The position numbers and the translations under genes were made by a program. A stretch of 64,000 nucleotides of DNA from contig JAUVXD010000001.1 of the NCBI GenBank assembly GCA_030603805.1, forward strand, positions 129,518 through 193,517, in the 5' to 3' direction. Positions 1 to 8,531 of the stretch are shown here, piece after piece. Source of the DNA: Acholeplasmataceae bacterium. Its GTDB lineage: Bacteria > Bacillota_I > Bacilli_A > Acholeplasmatales > Acholeplasmataceae. The notes beneath the pieces are model-generated. The model was not told the DNA's origin. It saw only the letters and a list, made by a program, of their open reading frames with translations, and did not search any database. How positions within the stretch are numbered: the stretch's first letter is position 1; each line of letters opens with the position of its first letter.

Positions 1-1571
1 ATCTTGATCTTAGGCTCAGTACCACTAGGTCTAAAGGTAATCCAAGTTAAATCTTCATAATAATACTTTAAGACATTAGATTTTGGAAGATCAAGCTTGG
101 TTGAAACACCATGTGACACACGAACACCTTTATCGATATCGTCAAAAGCAACGAGCTTTTGATTCATCAAGATAGGTGGATGTTTCTTAAAATGAGTCAT
201 CAAAGACTTCATTTTTTCAAGGCCTGATAGTCCTAGGAGTGTAATACTTTTGGTATACTCATAATAATAGCCGTATGTGGTATATATTTCATTTAAATAG
301 TCTACCAAAGTCTGACCTTGTTCATGACAGTAATTGGCGATTTCTGCAAGCATATAGACAGCTTGAACGGCATCTTTATCTCGAACAAAGTCTTTAACTA
401 ATGAACCATAAGATTCTTCACAACCAAAGACATATTCGCCTAAATTTTTATGATGTTCTGCTTTTTCTCCAATGAATTTAAAGCCTGTGAGTGTTGTAAC
501 AACGTGCATGCCATAAGATTCTGCCATGACTTTGATGAGATCTGTTGTGACGTTGGTTGTATACACATAGCCTTTTTTTGGCAGTTTGCCTAGCTTTTTT
601 CTTTGAGTAAGGATGTAATAGAGTTCAATAGCTGCCGTTTGATTACCAGTAAGTAATTGAAATTTGTCATCATGGCGCACAGCAATCCCAAGACGGTCTG
701 CATCTGGATCGGTGACAAGCACCAAATCTGCACCAATTTGATTGGCGTATTCAATCGTTTTCTCATAAGCTTCTTTATCCTCAGGATTTGAAGATTTGGT
801 ATGAGAAAATGCTGGGTCGATGATCATTTGTGGTTCATAAGGATAAACCAAGTAGCCTTCTTTTCTTAAGAAACTAGGAATAATGGGTCCACCAGTGCCA
901 TGAAGTGGCGAGTAGACAATTTTTAAATCTTTTTTGACACTATTGATTTTGATGGTCTTAACTTCTCTTAAATAGATTTGATCAAAATCACTTTTAACAA
1001 GATGAATGAGATCATTATCAATGGCATCAATTTCAAAAGGATTTTCGATTTTGTTAATTTCATCAATGACATGTTCAGCATCGATTAAGTTAAGTTGAGC
1101 ACCAGTATGATCATAAGCCTTAAATCCATTATAAGTCTTTGGATTGTGAGATGCTGTAATCATAATACCACCTGCAGCCTTAAAATGGCGGACTGCAAAA
1201 GAAAGCATGGGTGTTGGACGTAGGTTTTCAAACAAATAAGATTTGATGCCACAAGCGGCTAAAACCATGGCCGCTTCTTTAGCAAAGACTTGTGAGTAGT
1301 GTCTATTGTCATAAGAAATGGCAACACCACCAGGATGATTCAATTTTTTTAAGTATCTGGCAAATCCTAAGGTTGCTTTACGAATGGTATAGACATTGAC
1401 ACGGTTGGTACCTACACCCATTAAGCCACGCAAGCCACCGGTGCCAAAAGAAAGATCGCTATAAAAAACTTCTTCGATTTGTTCTTCATTTAAGCTGATC
1501 AATTCTTCAAGTAAATTCGGGTCTAAATCTTGTTGATTCAGCCAAAACTGATATTTTTTCAAATAAGACAT
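1..1571 (-). CDS. pgcA: Phosphohexomutase (phosphoglucomutase/phosphomannomutase), C-terminus cut by window edge
   Basis: Interconverts hexose 1- and 6-phosphates in the cytoplasm through a phosphoserine. The reading frame is open from the ATG at 1571 to the window edge, about 523 codons. Visible hallmarks are the active-site serine loop TASHNP, the metal-binding DPDADRLG, the sugar-binding GCEESYG and, close to the edge, the phosphate-binding FRPSGTEPK. PgcA-type enzymes are about 560-580 residues, so only some tens of residues are missing. The start has GGTGAT a few bases upstream. A TATAAT at 1590-1595 could serve as its own -10 after the coaX terminator, but its -35 is poor. Glucose versus mannose preference cannot be read from the sequence; the symbol follows the Bacillus enzyme of this length class. 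Confidence 0.93.
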   Translation of the reverse strand, partial: MSYLKKYQFWLNQQDLDPNLLEELISLNEEQIEEVFYSDLSFGTGGLRGLMGVGTNRVNVYTIRKATLGFARYLKKLNHPGGVAISYDNRHYSQVFAKEAAMVLAACGIKSYLFENLRPTPMLSFAVRHFKAAGGIMITASHNPKTYNGFKAYDHTGAQLNLIDAEHVIDEINKIENPFEIDAIDNDLIHLVKSDFDQIYLREVKTIKINSVKKDLKIVYSPLHGTGGPIIPSFLRKEGYLVYPYEPQMIIDPAFSHTKSSNPEDKEAYEKTIEYANQIGADLVLVTDPDADRLGIAVRHDDKFQLLTGNQTAAIELYYILTQRKKLGKLPKKGYVYTTNVTTDLIKVMAESYGMHVVTTLTGFKFIGEKAEHHKNLGEYVFGCEESYGSLVKDFVRDKDAVQAVYMLAEIANYCHEQGQTLVDYLNEIYTTYGYYYEYTKSITLLGLSGLEKMKSLMTHFKKHPPILMNQKLVAFDDIDKGVRVSHGVSTKLDLPKSNVLKYYYEDLTWITFRPSGTEPKIK

Positions 1572-1607
1572 AAGTTATCACCTTTTTTAATTATACACTA
1601 TTTTTGA

Positions 1608-1636
1608 ACAAAAATAACCAGTTCGGACTGGTTATT
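1608..1636 (-). terminator. Rho-independent terminator of coaX
   Basis: A perfect 10-bp stem (1613-1622 with 1627-1636) and a 4-base loop are followed on the minus strand by a T-rich run. The 5' arm includes the coaX stop codon. It separates coaX from the mutase gene. Confidence 0.85.
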
Positions 1637-2390
1637 TACGAAGATTTTCATTACGATTAAAGATTGAGAGTAATCCTTTGAGGACGAGATCAGGATCTCT
1701 TTCAAGTGGATGCTTACAAAGCGGTGCAATAATGCCAGATAGACCACCAGTCAGTACCACATCAAAAGATTCTTTAACTTCATCTTTGATTCTATCAATT
1801 AAGCCATCGACTTGAGCAGCAACCCCATAGGTGACACCAGATTGCATACAAGCAATGGTATGTGTTCCTAAGACTTTTTTAGGCACTTCAATATCAATAT
1901 CAGGTAAAAGTGCCGTATGACCAACTAATGCTTTAATGGAAATATTGACACCTGGTGTGATAATGACACCTAAAATCATCTTGTTTTTCACATAGATGTA
2001 TTTAATGGCTGTTCCTAAGTCAACAATTAACACAGGCTTATCATGCTTTTCGACACCAACAGCATCACAAATCAAATCAGCCCCAACTTCTCTAGGGTTA
2101 TCTGTTTTGACATTCAGTCCAGTTTTGACACCTGGACCTACGATTAAAGGTTCCATTTGGAACACTTTATCTGCAATTTCCTTTAATTTTTCTGTGATTC
2201 TAGGAACAACAGATGAAATAGCGATGTGATGAATGGATGTCTTATCAAAAAGACTTTTCATTTGAATCCAATATTCATCTGCGGTTTTCGCAACTTCTGT
2301 GTTCAAACGATAAGTTTCTAAAATGGATTGTCCATCGGATAAGCCTATCGTAATTTGGGTGTTTCCAACATCAAACAATAAAATCATCAT
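1632..2390 (-). CDS. coaX: Type III pantothenate kinase
   Basis: Phosphorylates pantothenate, the first step of coenzyme A synthesis. The protein is 252 residues, normal for CoaX. It begins with the ASKHA phosphate loop DVGNTQITIG, and carries GPGVKTGL, the DLGTAIK motif and the late TGGLSG glycine motif. Two ATGs are adjacent at the start; either could be used. The gene lies 8 bases after an ECF-type S component and shares its promoter, which suggests import and phosphorylation of the same vitamin are coupled. It ends in a terminator. Confidence 0.96.
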   Translation of the reverse strand: MMILLFDVGNTQITIGLSDGQSILETYRLNTEVAKTADEYWIQMKSLFDKTSIHHIAISSVVPRITEKLKEIADKVFQMEPLIVGPGVKTGLNVKTDNPREVGADLICDAVGVEKHDKPVLIVDLGTAIKYIYVKNKMILGVIITPGVNISIKALVGHTALLPDIDIEVPKKVLGTHTIACMQSGVTYGVAAQVDGLIDRIKDEVKESFDVVLTGGLSGIIAPLCKHPLERDPDLVLKGLLSIFNRNENLRK

Positions 2391-2398
2391 GTCACAAC

Positions 2399-3160
2399 CT
2401 AACGTTTATTTTTAACTTGCTCCAAAGCGTATAAAATGGGTGTACCAATAAATGCAGCTAAAATGGCTTCGACTAAACCATTAGAAACCGCGATAGATAA
2501 AATCAAACCAAAGAGTTCACTAGATGGAATATAGGTGGTTACTAAATTATATTCAAATAAAACCATCGCTCCAAGCACTAAGAATGTGTGAAATACTGTG
2601 GCTAGAATTAATGTTGAAGGCATTAAAATTAAAGAATCTTTCTTTTGAATGAAGGCGTAATATCCTGTGATAAAACCGACATTGATGATAAAAAATAAGA
2701 GCGTAATCAACGTTTCATTCCATGTGGTAAATGAGATAATTGCTTGTCCAGCATAATAGATGCCTAAAGATGTAATTAAAACAACGATTGCAAAAATCCA
2801 AATGTTGGAATGCTTAACTTTCTTTTCAACGAGTTTAAAAAGTTCAAGCAAGTAAATAGCGGCAATCACAAATAAAACTCTAGGCAAAATCGATACAAAT
2901 GGATTCACGAATGCGGCATCGAGAGGTCCTGTTGGGGAGGTTGCTGCACGAATAAGTGAGCCAAGCCCAAAGAGTGCACCTAAACTTAAACTATATTTTT
3001 TTGGCAACAAAAAAGCACCAATCAACACAGGAATGTGAATTAGGGTCAATGCGACTGGACCGAGGGTAATAAACCCAATTTGCGGTACGAATGTCATGAC
3101 CAGAATAATCGCTGCAAAGACAGATGCAAGGGTTAAATCTTGAACATTATTGTTTTTCAT
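2399..3160 (-). CDS. ECF transporter S component, probably for pantothenate
   Basis: A 253-residue integral membrane protein with about six hydrophobic segments and few charged residues outside the N-terminal third. The segment PVALTLIHIPVLIGAFLLPK and the later ILPRVLF resemble substrate-binding S components of energy-coupling-factor vitamin transporters. It carries no ATPase; a shared EcfAA'T module would be encoded elsewhere. The strong SD AAAGGAG precedes ATG. The direct coupling to coaX makes pantothenate the likely ligand (inference from context; a PanT-like protein). Other vitamins cannot be excluded. Confidence 0.8.
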   Translation of the reverse strand: MKNNNVQDLTLASVFAAIILVMTFVPQIGFITLGPVALTLIHIPVLIGAFLLPKKYSLSLGALFGLGSLIRAATSPTGPLDAAFVNPFVSILPRVLFVIAAIYLLELFKLVEKKVKHSNIWIFAIVVLITSLGIYYAGQAIISFTTWNETLITLLFFIINVGFITGYYAFIQKKDSLILMPSTLILATVFHTFLVLGAMVLFEYNLVTTYIPSSELFGLILSIAVSNGLVEAILAAFIGTPILYALEQVKNKR

Positions 3161-3207
3161 TTTTTTCTCCTTTTTAGGCCACTAGGGGTCCCATAAGTTA
3201 CAGTTAT

Positions 3208-3236
3208 ATTATAAAACTTTTATATTGTAATAGCAA
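3208..3236 (-). promoter_or_regulatory. SigA-type promoter of the S component-coaX operon
   Basis: On the minus strand TTGCTA, 17 bases, then TATAAT, about 45 bases upstream of the start codon. Confidence 0.7.
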
Positions 3237-3243
3237 TCATCTA

Positions 3244-3267
3244 GAAAAAAAAGGAGCCTAAACTCCT
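3244..3267 (-). terminator. Terminator of the 280-residue lipoprotein gene
   Basis: A stem AGGAG/CTCCT (3263-3267 with 3252-3256) is followed by eight T on the minus strand. The stop codon of the gene lies in the loop. Confidence 0.75.
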
Positions 3268-4100
3268 GTAAAAGTAATACCAATAATCACCATTTGGTCT
3301 AATATGGCATTGTATGCTTCTAAGTCAAATCCTTCAACCCATACTCGGATGATGAGTTTTCCGTAATATTGGGCACCACTGTGATCATTTTGGTTAGCCT
3401 CAAGAACAAATAATTGATGGTCAGTAAATGTTGTCTGCGTTGGGACAACACTAATTTCATTTCCACCACCAGGTATGTCTCCAGATTTGGCATGATAGTA
3501 GCTCATCATACCCTTAAGTTGATTGATGTTCGGAAGATAGCCAGCACCTAAAACAGTATTAAAAGTTGATTCAGGAAGTTCAAAAGTAGAAATATAATCA
3601 TTGCCTTGAAACGAAACTCTAATTGCACTCGCAAGTTGAACAATCATTGTTTGACCTGAACTGATGGCATTGCCAAAAGAATCAGTAAATGAAACATCAG
3701 CAACCCACTGTTTGTGAATTGAGGTTATGGTCATATTATTTAATGAGATCGACTGATAACTATTTGACCGAATATGAATGGGTAATTCAATATAGCCTTG
3801 TTGAGTTGGATGAAGTTCTGTTAGCCCTAAACTGTAGAAGTCAACCCCATTTTGACTTGTCACATGATTGAAATTAAACAATCCATAAGTCTTTTTCATG
3901 TAATCATTTAATGTAGATGGTGTCAGGGTAGTCACCCATTTGAAGTTTTTTGGTGATGAATCACGAGCATCGATTGCGATTTCTATACCTGTATCACCAA
4001 TGATTTGGAACTGAGCAGGTTGAATGACTGCCTTCATTTGACAAGATGCCAGCAAAACAGAAAAAATAAGAATCAAAACGATTAAACTTTTTTTACACAT
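3258..4100 (-). CDS. Lipoprotein of unknown function
   Basis: A 280-residue protein with a lipoprotein signal peptide ending in the lipobox LLASC (Cys20), so it should be anchored on the outer face of the membrane. The rest is beta-rich and hydrophilic, with no catalytic motif or named domain that I recognise. A strong SD (GGAGGGG) precedes ATG. It stands alone between two terminators, apparently as a single-gene unit. Adhesin, ligand-binding or structural roles are all possible. Confidence 0.85.
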   Translation of the reverse strand: MCKKSLIVLILIFSVLLASCQMKAVIQPAQFQIIGDTGIEIAIDARDSSPKNFKWVTTLTPSTLNDYMKKTYGLFNFNHVTSQNGVDFYSLGLTELHPTQQGYIELPIHIRSNSYQSISLNNMTITSIHKQWVADVSFTDSFGNAISSGQTMIVQLASAIRVSFQGNDYISTFELPESTFNTVLGAGYLPNINQLKGMMSYYHAKSGDIPGGGNEISVVPTQTTFTDHQLFVLEANQNDHSGAQYYGKLIIRVWVEGFDLEAYNAILDQMVIIGITFTGV

Positions 4101-4191
4101 GTTACCCCTCCGTTTTCTTTACATTATACAAAAAAATACTGAGCAAATTATTTCATAATCAAGAAATTGCTCATTTTAATGCTTAATTAAA

Positions 4192-4222
4192 CAAAAAAGT
4201 ACTATGAATACTCACAGTACTT
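4192..4222 (-). terminator. Terminator of the trmB-peptidase-aldo/keto reductase operon
   Basis: A stem AAGTACT/AGTACTT (4216-4222 with 4197-4203) is followed on the minus strand by six T, 45 bases past the reductase stop. Confidence 0.75.
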
Positions 4223-4265
4223 ACATGAATTTAAAGTTTATCGTCAAATAGAGTTAAACTATTTT

Positions 4266-5105
4266 TTACCCTTTGTAAGGTCCCCAAGGACTATTATCTG
4301 GATCAGTATAAACACGCTTACCGCGATTGAGCTCATTGATTTTTTTCATATCCTCATCAGATAAGTTAACATATTGCGCATTAAAGTTTTCTTCAATCCG
4401 CTCTTTTGTCACAGATTTTGGAATCATGATCACATCTCTTTGCAAGCCCCATGAAATGACCACTTGAGCAATCGATGCATGATACTTTGATGCAATCTCG
4501 CTTAATCCTTCACCCCAAATACCTTCAAAAATGCCACCTTTCATGAATGGACCGTAGGATTCAATGGCAATCCCTTCTTGGTCTAAAAATGCTTTTAAAG
4601 GTTCTTGAGAGAGTCCTGGATGCAGTTCAACTTGATTGACCATGGGTTTGATCTTCGCCGTTTCATAAAGATCTAGTAGATGATGTCTTTGGAAATTAGA
4701 GACACCAATCGCCTTGCACTTACCAGCTTCATAAAGTTCTTCAAATAATGCCCATGTTTGTTGATTAATTTTTTTATCATGATTGGGCCAGTGAATTAAA
4801 TAAAGATCGACATAATCTGTACCTAATTTTTCTAATGATTCTTCAAACTGAGCACGCATCTTTTCAATAGTTGAATGTCCAGCTTGTTTGGTTGTAATAA
4901 AAATTTCAGATCTTGGGATCTTAGCATCCTTAATTGCTTGACCCACAGATGCTTCATTTTTATACATTTGAGCAGTATCAATATGGCGATATCCAACCTC
5001 AAGTGCATACTTCACCGTTTCATAGGCGCTACTGCCATCTTGGACTAAAAAAGTACCTAAACCAAGTAAGGGCATTTGAACGCCATTAGATAAGACTTTA
5101 ATCAT
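4266..5105 (-). CDS. Aldo/keto reductase
   Basis: A 279-residue cytoplasmic (alpha/beta)8 NADPH-dependent reductase of the 2,5-diketogluconate reductase/glyoxal reductase type. The tetrad is visible: Asp in HIDTAQ, Tyr in QMYKNE, Lys in ITTKQ and His in LIHWPNH. The nucleotide-binding IPKSV and KERIEEN motifs are present near the C-terminus. The gene overlaps the upstream peptidase by 4 bases (ATGA), so the two are translationally coupled. The substrate cannot be deduced; small carbonyl detoxification is a common role in this family. Confidence 0.93.
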   Translation of the reverse strand: MIKVLSNGVQMPLLGLGTFLVQDGSSAYETVKYALEVGYRHIDTAQMYKNEASVGQAIKDAKIPRSEIFITTKQAGHSTIEKMRAQFEESLEKLGTDYVDLYLIHWPNHDKKINQQTWALFEELYEAGKCKAIGVSNFQRHHLLDLYETAKIKPMVNQVELHPGLSQEPLKAFLDQEGIAIESYGPFMKGGIFEGIWGEGLSEIASKYHASIAQVVISWGLQRDVIMIPKSVTKERIEENFNAQYVNLSDEDMKKINELNRGKRVYTDPDNSPWGPYKG

Positions 5106-6160
5106 GAGTTTGCCTCCTTTAGGACTTGAATTTGCTTTGGATTTAATTTTTTCAAAACTGTAAATAGCATTTTCTTAGCAGCAGCTAAATCTCTGGTGTC
5201 CATCATCGCAGCTGTTGAGTGAATATATCTTGCAGGTAGTCCAATCGTTGTTGCAAGAATTCCTTGATGCATATCTAAGGCTTTGGCAGCATCTGTGCCC
5301 CCTAAAGACATAAAATGTTGGTAAGGAATGTGGTGTTTCTTAGCCACATTGACAAAGAAATTGAGTAATCCTTGGTGCATGATATTTTTAGGGTCATACA
5401 TCCGAATTAGAAAGCCTTTACCAAGTCCACCCATTGCATCCTTATCCAATGCATCATTGACTGGTGATGCATCAAGTGCAATAAAGATATCAGGCATAAA
5501 TTGATTAACAGAGGTTTCTGCACCTCTGAGTCCCACTTCTTCTTGAACGGTAGCGCCGCAAACCAAAGTAAAGGGGAGTTCAATATCATGAAACTTTTCA
5601 ATGGTTTCTAAAGCAAGGCCACATCCATATCGGTTATCAATCGATTTTGCAATCAAGCGATATGGATTTTTAGTTTGAGCGAAAGGATTATCAAATAAAA
5701 TCATATCTCCTAAGCGCACACCATAACTTAACGCTTCTTCTTTACTCGAGGCACCTATATCTAAAATTAATTCAGAAATCGCTGTATTTTGTTCCTTCTT
5801 TAAATGTGGTGGAATCCCACCAACCACACCTTTAATGACACCAGATGTTGTATGGACATTTAACACTTGAGAAACAAAGATTTCTCCATTGAGTCCACCG
5901 ATATTTTGCATTTTAATCATGCCTTGTTCTGTGATTGCAACAACCATTAAACCAACTTCATCCATATGACCTGCAACCATGACGACAGGTGCATTTGGAT
6001 CTTTTGCTTTTTTAATGGCGAAAATAGAACCCAAACGGTCTGTTTCAATTTGGAAATTTGGATATTTTTCCATAAATTTGCGCATATAATCTCTGACCTT
6101 ATGCTCATATCCGCTGGTCCCCTCAAGGTTAAATAAATCTGTGTAAAGTTTTCTAATCAT
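5102..6160 (-). CDS. M42 family metallo-aminopeptidase
   Basis: A 352-residue zinc or cobalt aminopeptidase of the tetrahedral TET type (glutamyl/deblocking aminopeptidase, formerly annotated as endoglucanase). Metal and catalytic motifs are in order: GHMDEVGLMV, SIDNRYGCG, VQEEVGLRGA, LDASP and the late IHSTAAM. The length is typical. It overlaps trmB by 8 bases upstream and the aldo/keto reductase by 4 bases downstream. It probably trims peptides in the cytoplasm, in line with a scavenging lifestyle (inference). Confidence 0.95.
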   Translation of the reverse strand: MIRKLYTDLFNLEGTSGYEHKVRDYMRKFMEKYPNFQIETDRLGSIFAIKKAKDPNAPVVMVAGHMDEVGLMVVAITEQGMIKMQNIGGLNGEIFVSQVLNVHTTSGVIKGVVGGIPPHLKKEQNTAISELILDIGASSKEEALSYGVRLGDMILFDNPFAQTKNPYRLIAKSIDNRYGCGLALETIEKFHDIELPFTLVCGATVQEEVGLRGAETSVNQFMPDIFIALDASPVNDALDKDAMGGLGKGFLIRMYDPKNIMHQGLLNFFVNVAKKHHIPYQHFMSLGGTDAAKALDMHQGILATTIGLPARYIHSTAAMMDTRDLAAAKKMLFTVLKKLNPKQIQVLKEANS

Positions 6161-6761
6161 GTTTTCTTACCCTCCCTGTTAGCTGATAAATGGGTCCTAT
6201 TTGTCGTTTTTTGACCTCGTACTCGGTCATATATGTCGATTCTGGTAAATCGAGATTGCAATCCATAATATCAAATGCACTTTCCATGGTTTCAATACTG
6301 TCATGAAAAAAATCGACGTGATCAGTTCGAAACTGGATGAATGCACCTTCTTTTAAAATGTGTTGATAAGTGGATAGAAAACTTGGTGCTGTTAGTCTTC
6401 TTTTATGATGTCTCTTTTTCGGCCAGGGGTCAGAGAAATTTAAGTAGATGCCATCTATAACCGAAGACTCAAAATAAAGATCTAGGTTTTCTGCATCACC
6501 TAAAATAATCATCAAATTATCGAGCTTAAGCTCATTTTTCTTCTCTAAAATGCGATAGCAAACATTAATGTTCATTTCCATCGCAATCCATAACTCTTCT
6601 GGATGATTTAAAGCCTTTGCGGCAATAAATTGACCCTTACCACTTCCAATCTCAAGATATGTTTTTCGGTTAGGATCCAGTTCGATTAAATTGGGGCTGA
6701 TGTTGACACCATAAGCACTTAAAAGCTCAGGCGTTGCGTATTTCACCTTTTTTTGTCTCAT
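6153..6761 (-). CDS. trmB: tRNA (guanine46-N7)-methyltransferase
   Basis: Makes m7G46 in the variable loop of tRNAs. The 202-residue protein has the SAM-binding EIGSGKGQF and the family signature NFSDPWPKKRHHKRRL, followed by the conserved FRTD. The SD before ATG is weak. It is the first gene of the operon with the peptidase and reductase, 66 bases downstream of ptsH. The unrelated TrmB-family regulator at 16.2 kb only shares the name. Confidence 0.96.
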   Translation of the reverse strand: MRQKKVKYATPELLSAYGVNISPNLIELDPNRKTYLEIGSGKGQFIAAKALNHPEELWIAMEMNINVCYRILEKKNELKLDNLMIILGDAENLDLYFESSVIDGIYLNFSDPWPKKRHHKRRLTAPSFLSTYQHILKEGAFIQFRTDHVDFFHDSIETMESAFDIMDCNLDLPESTYMTEYEVKKRQIGPIYQLTGRVRKHD

Positions 6762-6776
6762 AGGGTTTATGTATAA

Positions 6777-6805
6777 AACTAAAGCGGCAGCATAACCACC
6801 ACTTT
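6777..6805 (-). terminator. Possible weak terminator after ptsH
   Basis: A 7-bp stem with one G-T pair (6799-6805 with 6781-6787) and an 11-base loop is followed by only four consecutive T. Readthrough into trmB is likely. Confidence 0.35.
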
Positions 6806-6827
6806 GTATCTTTCTCCATAAATTTCG

Positions 6828-7097
6828 TTAAGCCAATCTGCCAAGCCCTTCGTTCAAGATAAAATCTGTTAAAGCTTCAATCGCTTTCTCAGAATCACTA
6901 CCTGAGACAATAACTTTCACGATTTCACCTTTATAAATACCCAAGGACATTAAGCCCATAATGGATTTTAAATTCACAGTTTTTCCCATGGCTGTTAAAT
7001 TGATGTCTGAATTAAATGTCATCGCAAGATTGACAAGTCTTGTTGCAGGTCTTGCATGAATACCATATTCCGATGTAATTAGAAATGCTTGTTCCAT
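6828..7097 (-). CDS. ptsH: Phosphocarrier protein HPr
   Basis: Relays phosphate from PEP via Enzyme I to sugar-specific EIIA proteins. The 89-residue protein has the phosphorylated histidine in GIHARPAT (His14) and the regulatory serine in LKSIMGLMSLG (Ser45), so it keeps both the transport site and the HPr kinase site. Enzyme I is not beside it. It starts 2 bases after the EIIB-like membrane protein and shares its promoter. An HPr-kinase-like protein is encoded at 48.9 kb. Confidence 0.97.
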   Translation of the reverse strand: MEQAFLITSEYGIHARPATRLVNLAMTFNSDINLTAMGKTVNLKSIMGLMSLGIYKGEIVKVIVSGSDSEKAIEALTDFILNEGLGRLA

Positions 7098-7099
7098 AA

Positions 7100-7462
7100 T
7101 TATTCCTCTCCGATGTGTTCATTCAAATATGAGACGACATCTTTCGTATGATGTTTGATGAGTATGGTCAGTTCTTTCCCTTTTAAGATGGCGGGGGACT
7201 CTAAAGATTTCAAAGTTTCTGGTTCAACCTGTTTGATATTTTTTACCGTAACTTTGAGTCTTTGATGCTCATGGCTCACAGTCTTCAAGTTGGTTTTGCC
7301 ACCTAAGGCACTTAAGAGTTTTTCCATGTAGAGGGTATCGATTTGAGTTTGCTTCTTAGGCTTTGTTTGCTTCTTGTTTTTAATAATGATGAACAAAATC
7401 AGTAACACGAAGACGATGCCAAATGCGATTAAAACATAGGGGTTAGTAAGCCATTTTGGCAT
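7100..7462 (-). CDS. Membrane-anchored EIIB-like domain protein lacking the phosphorylatable Cys
   Basis: A 120-residue protein: one transmembrane helix (about 8-28), a basic linker, then a domain (about 45-117) that follows the glucose-type PTS EIIB pattern: LLSALGGK, a short spacer, the active-site loop, then VKNIKQVEPETLKSL. Classical EIIB has HCxTRL in the loop; here it reads SHEHQRL, so Glu65 replaces the cysteine. I chose the ATG at 7462, with SD GGAGG 7 bases upstream, over a GTG 15 bases earlier that lies inside the SD region. It is co-transcribed with ptsH. A role as HPr-interacting or regulatory protein is inference. Confidence 0.8.
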   Translation of the reverse strand: MPKWLTNPYVLIAFGIVFVLLILFIIIKNKKQTKPKKQTQIDTLYMEKLLSALGGKTNLKTVSHEHQRLKVTVKNIKQVEPETLKSLESPAILKGKELTILIKHHTKDVVSYLNEHIGEE

Positions 7463-7485
7463 ATGAAATACCTCCACACATATAG

Positions 7486-7514
7486 ATTATATCTATAATT
7501 CATCTTTTTTTCAA
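7486..7514 (-). promoter_or_regulatory. SigA-type promoter of the EIIB-like-ptsH unit
   Basis: On the minus strand TTGAAA, 17 bases, then TATAAT, ending 24 bases before the start codon. It abuts the queA stop codon, and no terminator is visible after queA. Confidence 0.8.
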
Positions 7515-8531
7515 TCATTTTATCAACATTGCATCACCAAATGAGAAGAATCGATATTCTAATTCAACTGCAAGATGATAGGCTTTCTTCGTAAATTCAG
7601 TGCCTGCAAGTGCACTCACAAGCATCAATAAGGTCGATTTAGGTAAATGAAAATTCGTAATCAGTTTTGAAACGACTTTAAACTGATAACCTGGGTAGAT
7701 AAAGATACCTGTATCAAAGGTTCCAGGCATAAATTTTCCATTAAAATTACTTTCAAGAGTTCTCAGTGATGTGGTTCCCACACAAACAATTTTTTTACCT
7801 AAGGATAAGGCATGGTTCAATCTGTTTGCACTCTCTATGGGCATGGTATAGGTTTCTTCATGCATATGATGATCCCTTATGTTTTCTGCTTGAACAGGTT
7901 TAAACGTACCAAGGCCGACATTTAATGTGATTGGAATGATGTCTATGCCTTTTGCTTTAACTTTCTTTAGCAGTTCCTTGGTGAAATGTAGTCCTGCAGT
8001 CGGTGCTGCAGCACTCCCTGGATCTTTGGCATAAACCGTTTGATATCGATTTTGATCTTTTAGCTGTTCTGTAATATAAGGTGGGAGTGGCATGGTGCCA
8101 AGCGCTTGTAAAATCTCGATAAAAATACCCTCATAATGCATTTGAAACACACGAATGCCTTCATCTTTAATCCCGATACATTCAGCTGTTAAAAGGGTGG
8201 AGAACTTGATTTTTGACCCAATTTTCACGCGTTTCGCAGGTTTTGTCATGGCTTCCCATATGTTTTTTTGAGTTTCTTTAAGTAAGAGAACTTCAATGGC
8301 TGCATCTGTATCTGTTTTTGAGCCTAATAGACGTGCAGGCAGTACCTTGGTATCATTAATGACAAGCACATCTTGATCATCAAGTTCATCTAAAATATCA
8401 TAAAAATGCTTATGATGAATCGTTTCATCACATCGATTTAAAACCATCAGTCTAGAGTGGTCTCTTTTTTCTGAAGGATGTTGTGCAATCCTATCTTTGG
8501 GTAGGTAAAAATCAAAATCACTAACTTTCAT
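7515..8531 (-). CDS. queA: S-adenosylmethionine:tRNA ribosyltransferase-isomerase
   Basis: Adds the epoxycyclopentanediol precursor from SAM to 7-aminomethyl-7-deazaguanine in tRNA (queuosine pathway). The 338-residue protein starts [18 protein letters not shown], and has RDHSRLMVL, the PTAGLHF motif and VGLGTFKPV. The ATG at 8531 is preferred over an upstream TTG; it overlaps the last codons of ruvB by 11 bases, so translation is coupled. The ruvA-ruvB-queA order is common in Firmicutes. Confidence 0.96.
   Translation of the reverse strand: MKVSDFDFYLPKDRIAQHPSEKRDHSRLMVLNRCDETIHHKHFYDILDELDDQDVLVINDTKVLPARLLGSKTDTDAAIEVLLLKETQKNIWEAMTKPAKRVKIGSKIKFSTLLTAECIGIKDEGIRVFQMHYEGIFIEILQALGTMPLPPYITEQLKDQNRYQTVYAKDPGSAAAPTAGLHFTKELLKKVKAKGIDIIPITLNVGLGTFKPVQAENIRDHHMHEETYTMPIESANRLNHALSLGKKIVCVGTTSLRTLESNFNGKFMPGTFDTGIFIYPGYQFKVVSKLITNFHLPKSTLLMLVSALAGTEFTKKAYHLAVELEYRFFSFGDAMLIK

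Noticed and set aside
1996-2229. Plus-strand reading frames inside coaX, rplU, valS and other genes
   Set aside because: They lie antisense to genes with clear protein families, lack SD sequences and have non-protein-like composition.
4141-4172. Inverted repeat GAGCAA...TTGCTC as a terminator
   Set aside because: The stem is interrupted and has no good T tract; a better terminator lies at 4192-4222.
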